DNA of 64,000 nucleotides from contig OY969789.1 of the NCBI GenBank assembly GCA_963703085.1, positions 1,426,001 to 1,490,000 of the forward strand. The letters are read 5' to 3'. Source of the DNA: DATAEG01 sp963703085 (GTDB lineage Bacteria > Actinomycetota > Actinomycetes > Mycobacteriales > Jatrophihabitantaceae). The notes under the pieces are model-generated. The model saw nothing but the letters and a program-made list of their open reading frames with translations. It was not told where the DNA came from and made no database searches. Made by a program: the position numbers and the translations under genes. Below are positions 16,196 through 24,578 of the stretch, piece by piece. How positions within the stretch are numbered: the stretch's first letter is position 1; each line of letters begins with the position of its first letter.

Positions 16196-17814
16196 GGCCG
16201 GTCCAGCTGCGCCACGCCGTGTACCGCGGCCCAGCCACGTTCAACGGCTGATGCCTTGTCGCACGGGTCCAACGCGCCGTGCTCGAGCAGTGCGGCAGCG
16301 AGCTCGCCGGCCAGGATGGGCGCGGCGAACGAGGTGCCGCTCCAGGTACCGAAACCGGACGAGAAGTCGTCCATGTCCAGCGTCTGCCGGGTGAACCCGC
16401 CGATGCGCACCCGGGCGCTCGGCTCGAGTGACCCGTTGAAGGTAGTGGGCATCGTGCTCACCACCGCCGCACCGTGACGGTAGGTGCTCACCCAGTCCCC
16501 CTGGTTGCTGAACAAGGCGATCGTCCTGTCGTCGGGATTGCGGGCGCCCACGCTGATCACCGGGACCGCGTCGTGCGCTGCGGGTAACTGCGACGCAGCA
16601 TGCGGTGCGAAGCCGGCGGGGTACATGTGCCGGTCCGTCGCGTCGTTCCCGGCTGAGGCGACGACGATGACACCGAGCTTGCCGAGTTCACGCAATGGGG
16701 CGAGGAGAAGCTGGTCGAACGCCTCGTCGGCCGGAAGCTCGTGGTAGTAGCCCATCGACAACGAGATGACGTCGACGACCCCCGTCTTGTCGCCGGCCTG
16801 CAGCGCGGCCGCGTGCCGGAGCAACAACCGATTGAGTGCTTCGAGCACGTCACCTTCGGCGACCGCACCATCGCCGTGCATCACCCGGACCGAGATGATC
16901 TTCGCGTCCGCACACTTCTGATGGATCAGCCCGGCGATGAACGTGCCGTGGCCGGCGTCCGGGTCCAGCGTGCCTTCCAACGGATCATCGACATTGCCGG
17001 TGATCTCCGGGTCGGTCGACAGGTCGGTCAATCCGATGGACAGGCTCCCCACTCGCGGATGGCGCCACACCACCGGCCACTTCAACCACGGGTGCTTGCC
17101 GACCCCGGTATCCAGAATCGCGACGACGGGCCGCCGGCACGGCAGCTCGCTGCGATCGCGGCGCACCGGCGGTGGACCCTGCCACGCGACCGGTCCTCTC
17201 CCGCCCTGGCCGGGCACACCGAACGAGCTGCTCGGCGAGTCCACTCCATGACTTCCCCACAACGGGACACCGTCGATGCCATGGCTTCCCCACAACGGGA
17301 CGCCCTCGATGTCCGGGCCACTGGTCGCACTGACCAGATGGTCCAGACTGACGTCGGCAGCCTTCGGCGACTTCACCCCGACGATCGCTCGGTAGTTCTG
17401 CAGCACCTGCCACGCATCCGGTGGCGAGGCGGGTCCGTCCCCGGCCGGCGCCAGCAGGATGCGAGCAACCAGCGTGCGAGCCGCGAGTTCGGCGACGCCC
17501 GAACGCTTCGCGATCTCCGCCAGCTCGCGATCCGGTGGGTACACCGTGGCGACCAGACCAGCCTGCGCGGCCGCTTCCTGCAGTTCCAGCGGTACCTCAC
17601 CGCCGGAGACGTCCACTCCGCGCAACAGCAGGCGCGCGCCCACGTACACGGTCGCCCGGATCGGGCCCTGCCCCGGCAGACGCACAGCGGTGGACGGGTC
17701 GAGTACCCGGCCGCCGTGCTTGCTCAGCACGTAATCCGGCGGCGACAGACTCGGCTCGCGACGGCGCGGCGTAGTCGATCGGGGAGCTTCGGGGCTCTGC
17801 TCGGTCATGGTCAC
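16192..17814 (-). CDS. Cytoplasmic subtilisin-like serine protease (S8 family)
   Basis: The protein has 540 residues. The catalytic triad is complete: Asp235 in VAILDTGVG, His289 in DAGHGTFIAG and Ser495 in WSGTSFAAP, with the oxyanion Asn390 in ASAGND. The first 225 residues form a separate N-terminal region without signal peptide or membrane helix, so the enzyme is probably intracellular. This region contains a tandem 11-residue repeat (171-192) and a Gly/Pro/Ser-rich linker. It is the first gene of the module, 4 bases overlapping the sigma gene. Intracellular subtilases fused to long N-terminal regions and linked to CHAT proteins are recognisable in actinobacteria, but I know of no defined role. 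The repeat and linker might be a pro-region or processing site; that is inference. Confidence 0.92.
   Translation of the reverse strand: MTMTEQSPEAPRSTTPRRREPSLSPPDYVLSKHGGRVLDPSTAVRLPGQGPIRATVYVGARLLLRGVDVSGGEVPLELQEAAAQAGLVATVYPPDRELAEIAKRSGVAELAARTLVARILLAPAGDGPASPPDAWQVLQNYRAIVGVKSPKAADVSLDHLVSATSGPDIEGVPLWGSHGIDGVPLWGSHGVDSPSSSFGVPGQGGRGPVAWQGPPPVRRDRSELPCRRPVVAILDTGVGKHPWLKWPVVWRHPRVGSLSIGLTDLSTDPEITGNVDDPLEGTLDPDAGHGTFIAGLIHQKCADAKIISVRVMHGDGAVAEGDVLEALNRLLLRHAAALQAGDKTGVVDVISLSMGYYHELPADEAFDQLLLAPLRELGKLGVIVVASAGNDATDRHMYPAGFAPHAASQLPAAHDAVPVISVGARNPDDRTIALFSNQGDWVSTYRHGAAVVSTMPTTFNGSLEPSARVRIGGFTRQTLDMDDFSSGFGTWSGTSFAAPILAGELAAALLEHGALDPCDKASAVERGWAAVHGVAQLDRP
17239..17304 (-). repeat. 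Tandem 33-bp repeat encoding GVPLWGSHG(I/V)D twice
   Basis: Residues 171-181 and 182-192 of the S8 protease are GVPLWGSHGID and GVPLWGSHGVD. The DNA copies are nearly identical. The repeat sits between the N-terminal region and the catalytic domain, the position of a propeptide junction. Confidence 0.9.
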
Positions 17815-18194
17815 CCTCGTCCGCGCTGGCGAGCGCTGCCCAGCGCGTGCGCCCAGCTGAGCTGAGCGTAGGGGTCACGGGGTTGCGTCCACCAGATCCG
17901 TTTTGCGCACGAGACGGTTCGTCCCGCACTACTGGAAGGAGTCGGGATCGCGCGGGGTGATACCTGGAGAGGAATTTCGGCTCGGCGGTATCAGCCGGCA
18001 CGGCCCCCGCTCTTCATCCCAGACGCACCGGCCAGGGGGAAACGCCGGCCGGGTCGTCAGCGCTGGAACCGGGCGATGGCCGCCGGGGGGAAGGACGTGT
18101 CGCCGGCACGGGCCACGCCACGTCCTACGGCCTCGCCGGTTCCGCGCACACAACGCGACAGCCCGCTGTCGCTGCATCACGGGGGCAAGGAACG
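17815..18194. other. Gene-free stretch upstream of the S8-sigma-CHAT module
   Basis: About 380 bases lie between the module and the rplA terminator. I see no convincing coding frame. The stretch should hold the module promoter. An AGCTGAGCTGAGCG purine/pyrimidine alternation (about 17854-17867) and an ACGCAACCCCGTGACCCC run on the minus strand (about 17870-17888) lie 50-70 bases before the protease start, but neither is a recognisable promoter. Confidence 0.5.
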
Positions 18195-18235
18195 ACAAAG
18201 GCACTGGCGCGCTTCGGGGGAGCCAGTGCCTTTGT
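18195..18235 (-). terminator. Terminator after rplK-rplA
   Basis: A 14-base-pair perfect stem (18195-18208 and 18222-18235, ACAAAGGCACTGGC) with a 13-base loop starts 7 bases past the rplA stop. On the minus strand the 3' arm ends in TTTGT followed by CGTTCCTTG. It shows that rplA transcription ends before the inserted module and that rplJ must have another promoter. Confidence 0.8.
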
Positions 18236-18241
18236 TGTGCC

Positions 18242-18958
18242 TCAGACGGTTGCGTCTTCGAGCAGGTTCTTGACGCGGTTGGTGTCCACCGGGACGCCCG
18301 GGCCCATCGTTGTGGCGAAGGTGATCTTCTTGACGAACTTCCCCTTCGACGACGACGGCTTCGACCGCAGTACCTCGTCCAGTGCCGCGCCGTAGTTCTC
18401 CACCAGCTGCTCCGGCGAGAACGACGCTTTCCCGATGATGAGGTGCAAGTTGGCCTGCTTGTCGATGCGGAACGAGATCTTGCCGCCCTTGATATCCGTG
18501 ACTGCCTTCGCGACGTCTGGCGTGACGGTGCCGGTCTTCGGGTTCGGCATCAATCCACGCGGACCGAGGATGCGAGCGATCCGCCCGACCTTGGCCATCT
18601 GGTCCGGTGTGGCGATAGCTGCGTCGAAGTCCAGGAAGCCTTCGGTGATCGCGGCGACGAGGTCGTCACTACCGACCCGGTCCGCGCCCGCGGCCTCGGC
18701 CGCAGCCGCTTGGTCGCCCGTGGCGAAGACGATGACGCGGACGGTCTTGCCCGTGCCGTGCGGCAGGCTGACGGTGCCGCGCACCATCTGATCGGCCTTG
18801 CGCGGGTCGACGCCGAGTCGCATCGCGACCTCGACGGTCGAGTCGAACTTGGTGCTCGCCTGGGTGGTGACGATGCCGGCAGCCTCGAGCGGGCTGTAGA
18901 TCTTGTTCGGGTCGATCAGTTCGGCGGCCTTGCGATAGGCCTTGCTGTGCTGTGCCAT
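18242..18958 (-). CDS. rplA: 50S ribosomal protein L1
   Basis: The protein has 238 residues, the family's usual length. It shows the two-domain L1 sequence: KFDSTVEVAMRLGVDPRKAD near residue 40, the hinge MVRGTVSLPHGTGK, the GLMPNPKTGTV signature near 135 and the closing TMGPGVPVDTNRV. L1 binds 23S rRNA at the E-site stalk. It lies 118 bases after rplK and is followed by a hairpin terminator rather than by rplJ, which is the odd point here. Confidence 0.98.
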   Translation of the reverse strand: MAQHSKAYRKAAELIDPNKIYSPLEAAGIVTTQASTKFDSTVEVAMRLGVDPRKADQMVRGTVSLPHGTGKTVRVIVFATGDQAAAAEAAGADRVGSDDLVAAITEGFLDFDAAIATPDQMAKVGRIARILGPRGLMPNPKTGTVTPDVAKAVTDIKGGKISFRIDKQANLHLIIGKASFSPEQLVENYGAALDEVLRSKPSSSKGKFVKKITFATTMGPGVPVDTNRVKNLLEDATV

Positions 18959-19076
18959 GTGCTTTCTTCCTCCTGTGGTGATAGCGGACAGCCGTGCTGC
19001 CCTCCCACCCGACTGCCTTTGCAGTTCGGGGTCCCCGACGCGTTTTCCAGCCCCTAGGCGAGAAAATTCGGTGGGG

Positions 19077-19505
19077 TCAATCGACGGTGATGCCCATACT
19101 GCGGGCCGTACCGGCGATGATCTTGGCGGCCTGGTCGAGGTCGTTGGCGTTGAGGTCGTCCATCTTGGTCTGCGCGATCTCGCGTACCTGCGCCATGCTG
19201 ACCTTGGCGACCTTGTTCTTGTGCGGTTCGCCGCTGCCCTTCTCGACTCCGGCGGCCTTCAGCAGCAGCCGCGCTGCCGGCGGGGTCTTGGTGACGAAGG
19301 TGAACGAGCGATCCTCGTACACGGAGATCTCGACGGGCACGACCTGCCCACGCTGCGACTCGGTGGCAGCGTTGTAGGCCTTGCAGAACTCCATGATGTT
19401 GACGCCGTGCTGGCCCAGTGCCGGACCCACGGGCGGCGCCGGATTGGCAGCGCCGGCCTGGATCTGCAGCTTGATGATCGCAGTGAGCTTCTTCTTCGGA
19501 GGCAT
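19077..19505 (-). CDS. rplK: 50S ribosomal protein L11
   Basis: The protein has 142 residues from the ATG at 19505 (MPPKKKLTAIIKLQIQAG), the standard L11 start. An upstream in-frame extension to 19664 overlaps nusG. The conserved ANPAPPVGPALGQHGVNIM block and the C-terminal rRNA-binding domain (VAKVSMAQVREIAQTKM) are complete. L11 binds the GTPase-associated centre. It follows nusG by 58 bases. Confidence 0.98.
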   Translation of the reverse strand: MPPKKKLTAIIKLQIQAGAANPAPPVGPALGQHGVNIMEFCKAYNAATESQRGQVVPVEISVYEDRSFTFVTKTPPAARLLLKAAGVEKGSGEPHKNKVAKVSMAQVREIAQTKMDDLNANDLDQAAKIIAGTARSMGITVD

Positions 19506-19563
19506 GACTTCTTCTCTTCTTCTGGTTAGGGCGGATCTTTGGACGTATTGGCTTCGGGCGCGG

Positions 19564-20451
19564 TCAGAGCTTGGCGACTTGGCTGAACGACAGCTCGACC
19601 GGAGTCTCCCGGCCGAAGATCGACACCAGCACCTGCAGCTTCTGGTGCAGCGGGTCGATCTCATTGATGGTGGCCGGCAGGGTGGCGAACGGGCCGTCCA
19701 TCACGGTCACCGACTCGCCCACAGTGAAGTCGACGACTTCGACCGCGGCCTTGTCGCTGGACGGCGCGCCGCCGGTGCGACTCGGGGCGCCGACCGTCTT
19801 CTGCGGCTGCGGCACGAGGATCTTCACGACCTCGTCCAGCGACAGCGGTGACGGTCGCGAGGTGGCACCGACGAACCCGGTGACTCCGGGGGTGTTGCGC
19901 ACCGCACCCCAGGACTCGTCGTTGAGGTCCATCCGAACCAGGATGTAACCGGGGAAGACCTTGCGCTGCACCTGCTGGCGCTTGCCGTTCTTGATCTCCA
20001 CGACGTCCTCGGTCGGAACCTCGACCTGGAAGATGTAGTCCTCCATGTCCAGCGACGAGATCCGGCTCTCCAGGTTCGCTTTCACCTTGTTCTCGTACCC
20101 GGCATAGGAGTGCACGACATACCAGTCGCCGAACGCCGTCCGCAGCTCCTGTCGCAACGCCTCCGCCGGGTCCTCGGGCTCCTCGTCGTCAGCGGACTCA
20201 CCGGCGTCAGCGGACTCACCGGCATCGGTGGCGGTCGGCTCGGCACTGGCCTCTGCGGGCTCCGCGGCGATCGGCTCGTCGACACCAATGGCGGCGTCGA
20301 CCGGGTGGGACTCGGCGTATCCGGATGCCACCACGTCGGCCTCGACGGCACGCGCTTCAGCCGCAGCCGGCGACAGCTCGCCGTCAGTGGCCGACGGGGC
20401 GCCGCTGAACGGCGACTCGTCGGTATCGGACACTGGGTGGGACTCAGACAC
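19564..20451 (-). CDS. nusG: Transcription elongation/antitermination factor NusG
   Basis: The protein has 295 residues. The NGN domain lies at about 108-215 (WYVVHSYAGYENKVKANL, FPGYILVRMDL, VTGFVG) and the KOW domain at about 238-290 (GESVTVMDGPFATLPATI). Before them is an acidic Ala/Asp/Glu-rich extension of about 105 residues (for example DAGESADAGESADDEEPEDP), longer than the E. coli protein but common in actinobacteria. NusG binds RNA polymerase and links it to Rho or the ribosome. It follows secE by 33 bases. Confidence 0.97.
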   Translation of the reverse strand: MSESHPVSDTDESPFSGAPSATDGELSPAAAEARAVEADVVASGYAESHPVDAAIGVDEPIAAEPAEASAEPTATDAGESADAGESADDEEPEDPAEALRQELRTAFGDWYVVHSYAGYENKVKANLESRISSLDMEDYIFQVEVPTEDVVEIKNGKRQQVQRKVFPGYILVRMDLNDESWGAVRNTPGVTGFVGATSRPSPLSLDEVVKILVPQPQKTVGAPSRTGGAPSSDKAAVEVVDFTVGESVTVMDGPFATLPATINEIDPLHQKLQVLVSIFGRETPVELSFSQVAKL

Positions 20452-20484
20452 GGAACTCTCTTCCTCTATCTATTGCTGCGGCGC

Positions 20485-21309
20485 TCAGCCGAACATCCAC
20501 AGGACGACCTTGGCGAATCCGACGTCCATGCCGGCCACCATTGCGATCAGCACGACGACGAAGACGATGACCACCAGCGTGTAGGAGGTCAGCTCCTGCC
20601 GCGACGGCCAGATGACCTTGCGCAGCTCGGCGACGATCTCCCGCATGTATCTGGTGAGGTACTGCACGAACCGGACCAGGAAGAAGCGGCGCCGTTCCCG
20701 GGCCCCGCGCTTCTTGGGCCGGGTAGCCGCCGCCGACTTGGTCGCCGGTGTGCGGCTCTTGGTCGCGACGGCAGACTTGCCGGACCCACGTGCCGCGACC
20801 GCCTTGGCCGCGACCGTGCCGTCGGCCGAGGAGCGCCGGCCGCCGACCCGGGCCAGTGCCTTGCGCCGGTCCTTGGGCTCGTCCTTGTCGGCGTCCTCGA
20901 GATCGTCAGCGACGTCCTCGTCCTCGAGGTCGTCGTCATCGTCGAGGTCGTCGTCATCGTCGAGGTCGTCGTCATCGAGGTCGTCGTCGGCTGGGTCGTC
21001 ATCGGCTGGGTCGTCATCGAGATCTTCGGCCGGGTCGTCGGCGGTCAGGTCGTCGAGGTCGTCGGAATCGGCGTCATCCTCGGCATCGAGATCGTCCGCG
21101 GAGTCGGACGCGGTTGCCCGCGCCGTCACGGCCCTGCCGTTCGTCACCTCGGCTGTAGTGCCGGTGGCCGGAGCGGTCGATTCCGAGGTCTCGTCCTCGA
21201 CGTCGGCAGGCTCCACCGCGGCCTCGTCGCCGGCCGCCGTGGCGGCCCGGGACGGCTTGGTGGAGCGGTGCGACGTCGCGCGCGGGTTCCTCCGCCTCGA
21301 CCGGGCCAC
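20485..21309 (-). CDS. secE: Preprotein translocase subunit SecE with long acidic N-terminus
   Basis: The protein has 274 residues from a GTG at 21309, preceded by a strong GGGAGGAG. An upstream ATG at 21411 lies inside tRNA-Trp and is rejected. The SecE core is only the last 70 residues: the amphipathic helix FVQYLTRYMREIVAELRKV, the WPSRQELTSYT signature and one membrane helix (about 243-262). Before it are a basic start, an acidic region (about 70-147) made largely of Asp with some Leu/Ala, and a basic Lys/Arg/Ala linker. SecE stabilises SecY. The tail is several times longer than the whole E. coli cytosolic part and is encoded by short DNA repeats. Confidence 0.95.
   Translation of the reverse strand: MARSRRRNPRATSHRSTKPSRAATAAGDEAAVEPADVEDETSESTAPATGTTAEVTNGRAVTARATASDSADDLDAEDDADSDDLDDLTADDPAEDLDDDPADDDPADDDLDDDDLDDDDDLDDDDDLEDEDVADDLEDADKDEPKDRRKALARVGGRRSSADGTVAAKAVAARGSGKSAVATKSRTPATKSAAATRPKKRGARERRRFFLVRFVQYLTRYMREIVAELRKVIWPSRQELTSYTLVVIVFVVVLIAMVAGMDVGFAKVVLWMFG
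20924..21018 (-). repeat. Short tandem repeats encoding the Asp-rich part of SecE
   Basis: Three 18-bp copies of TCGAGGTCGTCGTCATCG (20924-20977, plus strand) are followed, after a short partial copy, by two 15-bp copies of GGCTGGGTCGTCATC (20989-21018). All units are multiples of three, so repeat number can change without breaking the frame. Confidence 0.9.
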
Positions 21310-21384
21310 TCGTTCTCCTCCCTTACCCGCGACTTGCGCCGCGGACCGTGCGGCGCACGGCTGTTGCTGACCGACAGATCTGTG

Positions 21385-21457
21385 CAGGGGCGGCAGGACT
21401 CGAACCTGCAACCGCCGGTTTTGGAGACCGGTGCTCTACCAATTGAGCCACGCCCCT
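21385..21457 (-). tRNA. tRNA-Trp (CCA)
   Basis: A 73-base cloverleaf: acceptor AGGGGCG/CGCCCCT, D-arm GCTCAATTGGTAGAGC, anticodon loop CTCCAAA (anticodon CCA) and T-arm with GGTTCGAGTC. No CCA end is encoded. Its place just upstream of secE is conserved in actinobacteria. Confidence 0.97.
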
Positions 21458-21562
21458 CCGCCGGACCCGACGTCATGCCTGCGCACCGCGGGGTTCGCCA
21501 CACTGACCGAGACGGGTTCGCCGAGCGCATGCTGACGCAAGCCTTGCTTCAGGCCCGCAGCG

Positions 21563-21592
21563 AGTGTACGGGCAGGCGCCGGGTGCGGCCAA
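21563..21592 (-). promoter_or_regulatory. Candidate promoter for tRNA-Trp (and possibly secE)
   Basis: On the minus strand TTGGCC (21587-21592) and TACACT (21563-21568) are 18 bases apart. The predicted start lies about 100 bases before the tRNA. It is divergent from the aminotransferase gene. Confidence 0.4.
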
Positions 21593-21674
21593 GCTGACCG
21601 CCGACAGCCGCCGGTGGACGCGCAACGCCGCGCCCGAGCCATAACTGCTGCACCAGGTCTGCGACGATGGTGGC

Positions 21675-22874
21675 ATGGCTCAGCGCATCTCCGACCGTGT
21701 CCTCGCCATCGCCGAATCGGCCACCCTGGCGGTCGATGCGAAGGCGAAGGCACTGAAGGCCGCGGGCCGTCCGGTGATCGGCTTCGGCGCCGGCGAGCCT
21801 GACTTCTCGACACCCGACTACATCGTCGAGGCCGCGGTCAAGGCGGCGGCTGATCCGCGGATGCACCATTACTCCCCGGTCGGCGGCCTGCCGGAGTTGC
21901 GCGATGCGATCGCCGCCAAGACGGCACGGGATTCCGGATACCGGGTCGATCCCAGCCAGGTGCTGGTCACCAACGGCGGCAAGCAGGCGGTCTACAACAC
22001 GTTCGCCGGGCTGCTCGACCCGGGTGACGAGGTGCTGCTGCTCGCGCCGTACTGGACGACCTATCCGGAGGTCATCCGATTGGCCGGCGGGGTGCCCGTC
22101 GAGGTGATGACCGATGAAACCAGCGGCTACCGGGCCAGCGTGGCCCAGCTCGAGGAAGCGGCGACCGAGCGAACCAAGGTGCTGCTGTTCGTCTCGCCGT
22201 CCAACCCGACCGGCGCGGTGTACCCCCCGGAGCAGGTCGCCGAGATCGGCCGGTGGGCCGCCGACCGCGGGATCTGGGTGGTGACCGACGAGATCTACGA
22301 GCACCTCGTCTACGGCGCCGCCGTGCACGTCTCCATCGCCGCCGCGGTGCCAGAGCTGGCCGATCGGGTCGTGGTCCTGAACGGCGTGGCCAAGACCTAT
22401 GCGATGACCGGCTGGCGGGTCGGCTGGATGATCGGCCCGAGTGACCTCGTCAAAGCGGCGACCAACCTGCAGTCGCATGCCACGTCCAACGTCGCGAACG
22501 TCTCGCAGGCTGCTGCGGTCGCCGCGCTGACCGGCGACCTGTCCGCCGTCGCGATGATGCGGGAGTCCTTCGATCGGCGGCGCAAGACGATCGTCGCGGC
22601 GCTCAATGCGATCCCCGGTGTGGTGTGCCCGGAGCCCGAAGGTGCCTTCTACGCCTACCCGTCGGTGAAGGGCCTGCTCGGCGTGCCGATTCGCGGACGG
22701 ACCGCCGCCGACTCCGCGGAGCTGGCCGGCATCATCCTCGACGAGGCCGAAGTCGCGGTCGTCCCCGGCGAGGCGTTCGGCACCCCTGGCTACCTGCGGA
22801 TGTCCTACGCCCTGGGCGACGCGGACCTGTCCGAAGGGGTCGAGCGGATCGCGAAGCTCCTGTCCGAGGGCTGA
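21675..22874 (+). CDS. aspC: Pyridoxal-phosphate aminotransferase, aspartate type
   Basis: The protein has 399 residues of fold-type I class Ib. Typical blocks are GFGAGEPDFSTPDYI (residues 36-50), YSPVGGLPELRDAIA, the PLP pocket FVSPSNPTGAVY and the Schiff-base lysine in NGVAKTYAMTGWRVGW (Lys at about 240), with the C-terminal Arg in YLRMSYAL that binds the substrate carboxylate. It interconverts aspartate and oxaloacetate or closely related pairs. An aminotransferase sits at this spot, divergent from tRNA-Trp/secE, in many actinobacteria. Exact substrate preference (aspartate, prephenate or others) cannot be read from sequence. Confidence 0.92.
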   Translation: MAQRISDRVLAIAESATLAVDAKAKALKAAGRPVIGFGAGEPDFSTPDYIVEAAVKAAADPRMHHYSPVGGLPELRDAIAAKTARDSGYRVDPSQVLVTNGGKQAVYNTFAGLLDPGDEVLLLAPYWTTYPEVIRLAGGVPVEVMTDETSGYRASVAQLEEAATERTKVLLFVSPSNPTGAVYPPEQVAEIGRWAADRGIWVVTDEIYEHLVYGAAVHVSIAAAVPELADRVVVLNGVAKTYAMTGWRVGWMIGPSDLVKAATNLQSHATSNVANVSQAAAVAALTGDLSAVAMMRESFDRRRKTIVAALNAIPGVVCPEPEGAFYAYPSVKGLLGVPIRGRTAADSAELAGIILDEAEVAVVPGEAFGTPGYLRMSYALGDADLSEGVERIAKLLSEG

Positions 22875-22903
22875 CCCGCACGGTCATCGCCGCACCCCGC
22901 GTG

Positions 22904-22949
22904 ACCGTCCTGCGCCACACACGCGATGCCGTGACTGCTGCAGGACGGT
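22904..22949 (+). terminator. Possible terminator after the aminotransferase gene
   Basis: A 10-base-pair perfect inverted repeat ACCGTCCTGC/GCAGGACGGT with a 26-base loop, followed by TGGGTTTGGG. It starts 30 bases after the stop. The loop is large and the U-tract weak. The rest of this 237-base gap shows nothing else. Confidence 0.3.
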
Positions 22950-23111
22950 TGGGTTTGGGCACGAGACCGGCACCTGAGAGCGCAGCCCACCCACCTGCCG
23001 ATCGCCTCGTCGGCGCGCATTTCTCCTTCGCGCGGACTCACTCGGAGCGCTGGCGCGGAGTAGGCGCGCCTTCGCCTGGCCGAAAACCGGGCAGCGCAGC
23101 GCTGGCCCGAC

Positions 23112-24578
23112 CTATGTCAGGGCGCCGGCCTTCTTGAGGACGGCGATCGCGGCGGGCAGGCCGCGCAGTGCCTTGGCCAGATCCGCGGGTACTGCGATGC
23201 GCCAGGCGTTGGCGTTCACGTAGCAACGGATCGCCGCGTCGAACTTGTCCGGGCCGGCGGCCGCACGCGCGGCGTGCAGGGCGGCCGCACCTTTGTCGTA
23301 GGTGGTCGAGTAGTAGCCCTGCTCGTCGTTGCCGTAGTCGGCGGTCGGCCGGTCCACCCTCCCGGGCAGGTGCAGCGCTGAGGACGGCGGCGGATCGTTG
23401 TTCACCAGCTGCTCGCCGTAGGACGCGAACGCCTCGTCCAGCCAAGCATGAGTGGCCTGCGAGTCGCCGACCATCGCGTAGAACCACTGGTGGGCGGTCT
23501 CGTGCACGTCGACCAGGGTGGACGAGCCCAGCAGGAAGATCGAGCTCGGGTACTCGATGCCGCCCCCGCCGGACGGCAGCAGCGCCACCGACAGGGTCGG
23601 GAACGGAAACGGCCCGAATCGCTTGCTCAACTCGGTGACGGCCCTGCTGATCTTGGCCATCACGTCCGACGCGCCGCCGGCGTCGGGTGCGCCGGCCCGC
23701 ACCTTGACGCCGCTGACGGTCTGGTCCTTCAGCCGGAACGGCCCGACTGCGACGCTGACGTCGCGGGCCGCATCGATCGTCGAGTGCCACTTCTTGCGGC
23801 CGTTGCCGGCGTCCTGACCGCGCGGATCACCCGACGCGACCACCGTGTCGGAGCCGGGTGCGGTCACCGTCAGCTCGGTTCTCGCCGCCTCACTCGTGGC
23901 GCTCTCCGCGGTGAACTGGATCATCGGCTCGGTGTGCCAGCCGACGCCGGACTGCCAGGCCAGCAGCGGCTGGGCACTGGCGAACCAGGCGAAGCCACCG
24001 GCCCGGCCGAACCGGTCGAAGCCCTGGTGGCCCAGCGTCAGCGTGAACGCCAGATCGGCGGTAACGGTCGTGCCGGCCTTGATCGTCGTCCCGAAGGGGA
24101 TGCGCAGCAGGCCACCCTGGGTGCCGTCGGCGGCGCCGTCCTTCGAGTACGTCGCCGCCTTGGCACCGTGATCGGCCTTGGCCGAGGTGACCTGGACCTT
24201 GTTTCCTTCCCGCACGGTCGGAACGGTGTTCGCGGTGAGCCGGAAGACGAGCTGGGTGATGTCCAGATCCGGCGTGAACTCGACGTGCTCGGTGCCCTTG
24301 ACCGTGCCGTGGTCGCCGGACACGTCGAAGGTGAGCGTGATCTGGGGTCGCTTCGGGTCGGGCTGGCGGTAGCTGCTCGGGCAACTCGCCGCACCCTGAC
24401 CGGAACTGGGCGCCTTCGACGGGCTGGACGGGTCGGCCGATGTCGAGGTCCGACTGCTCGGCGTCTGGCCCGACAGTGGCCGCCCGTGCCCGCTGGTGCT
24501 GGTCGAGCATCCGCTGAGCACCACCCCGATCACCGCAGCTGCTGCCGCGAGCCGGGTGCGGCCGGCGCGGCGCGTCAC
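23112..24578 (-). CDS. M1 family zinc metallopeptidase, lipoprotein
   Basis: The protein has 488 residues. A Tat-like RR start and hydrophobic segment end in a lipobox (VVLSGC, Cys24), so it is probably lipid-anchored outside the membrane. A Ser/Thr/Pro-rich linker (25-65) leads to the aminopeptidase N-like beta domain and then the catalytic domain with the zinc site HETAH (359-363) and third ligand Glu382 in WLDEAFASY. The exopeptidase GxMEN motif is replaced by GGIEYPS around 339-345, so the enzyme is M1-like but its amino-terminal-binding site may differ. Length is about half that of classical PepN. It overlaps the hadB start by 4 bases, in the place where hadC lies in M. tuberculosis. Confidence 0.88.
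   Translation of the reverse strand: MTRRAGRTRLAAAAAVIGVVLSGCSTSTSGHGRPLSGQTPSSRTSTSADPSSPSKAPSSGQGAASCPSSYRQPDPKRPQITLTFDVSGDHGTVKGTEHVEFTPDLDITQLVFRLTANTVPTVREGNKVQVTSAKADHGAKAATYSKDGAADGTQGGLLRIPFGTTIKAGTTVTADLAFTLTLGHQGFDRFGRAGGFAWFASAQPLLAWQSGVGWHTEPMIQFTAESATSEAARTELTVTAPGSDTVVASGDPRGQDAGNGRKKWHSTIDAARDVSVAVGPFRLKDQTVSGVKVRAGAPDAGGASDVMAKISRAVTELSKRFGPFPFPTLSVALLPSGGGGIEYPSSIFLLGSSTLVDVHETAHQWFYAMVGDSQATHAWLDEAFASYGEQLVNNDPPPSSALHLPGRVDRPTADYGNDEQGYYSTTYDKGAAALHAARAAAGPDKFDAAIRCYVNANAWRIAVPADLAKALRGLPAAIAVLKKAGALT

Noticed and set aside
17903..19057. 384-codon plus-strand frame covering the gap and rplA
   Set aside because: It is antisense to rplA and starts in the non-coding gap. No family features.
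20924..21018. Short regular repeats considered as a CRISPR-like array
   Set aside because: Units are 15-18 bases without spacers and encode the acidic part of SecE. No CRISPR array was seen in the window.
20110..21597. 495-codon plus-strand frame opposite nusG and secE with Val/Ile/Glu repeats
   Set aside because: It mirrors the Asp-rich repeats of secE and crosses tRNA-Trp. Not a gene.
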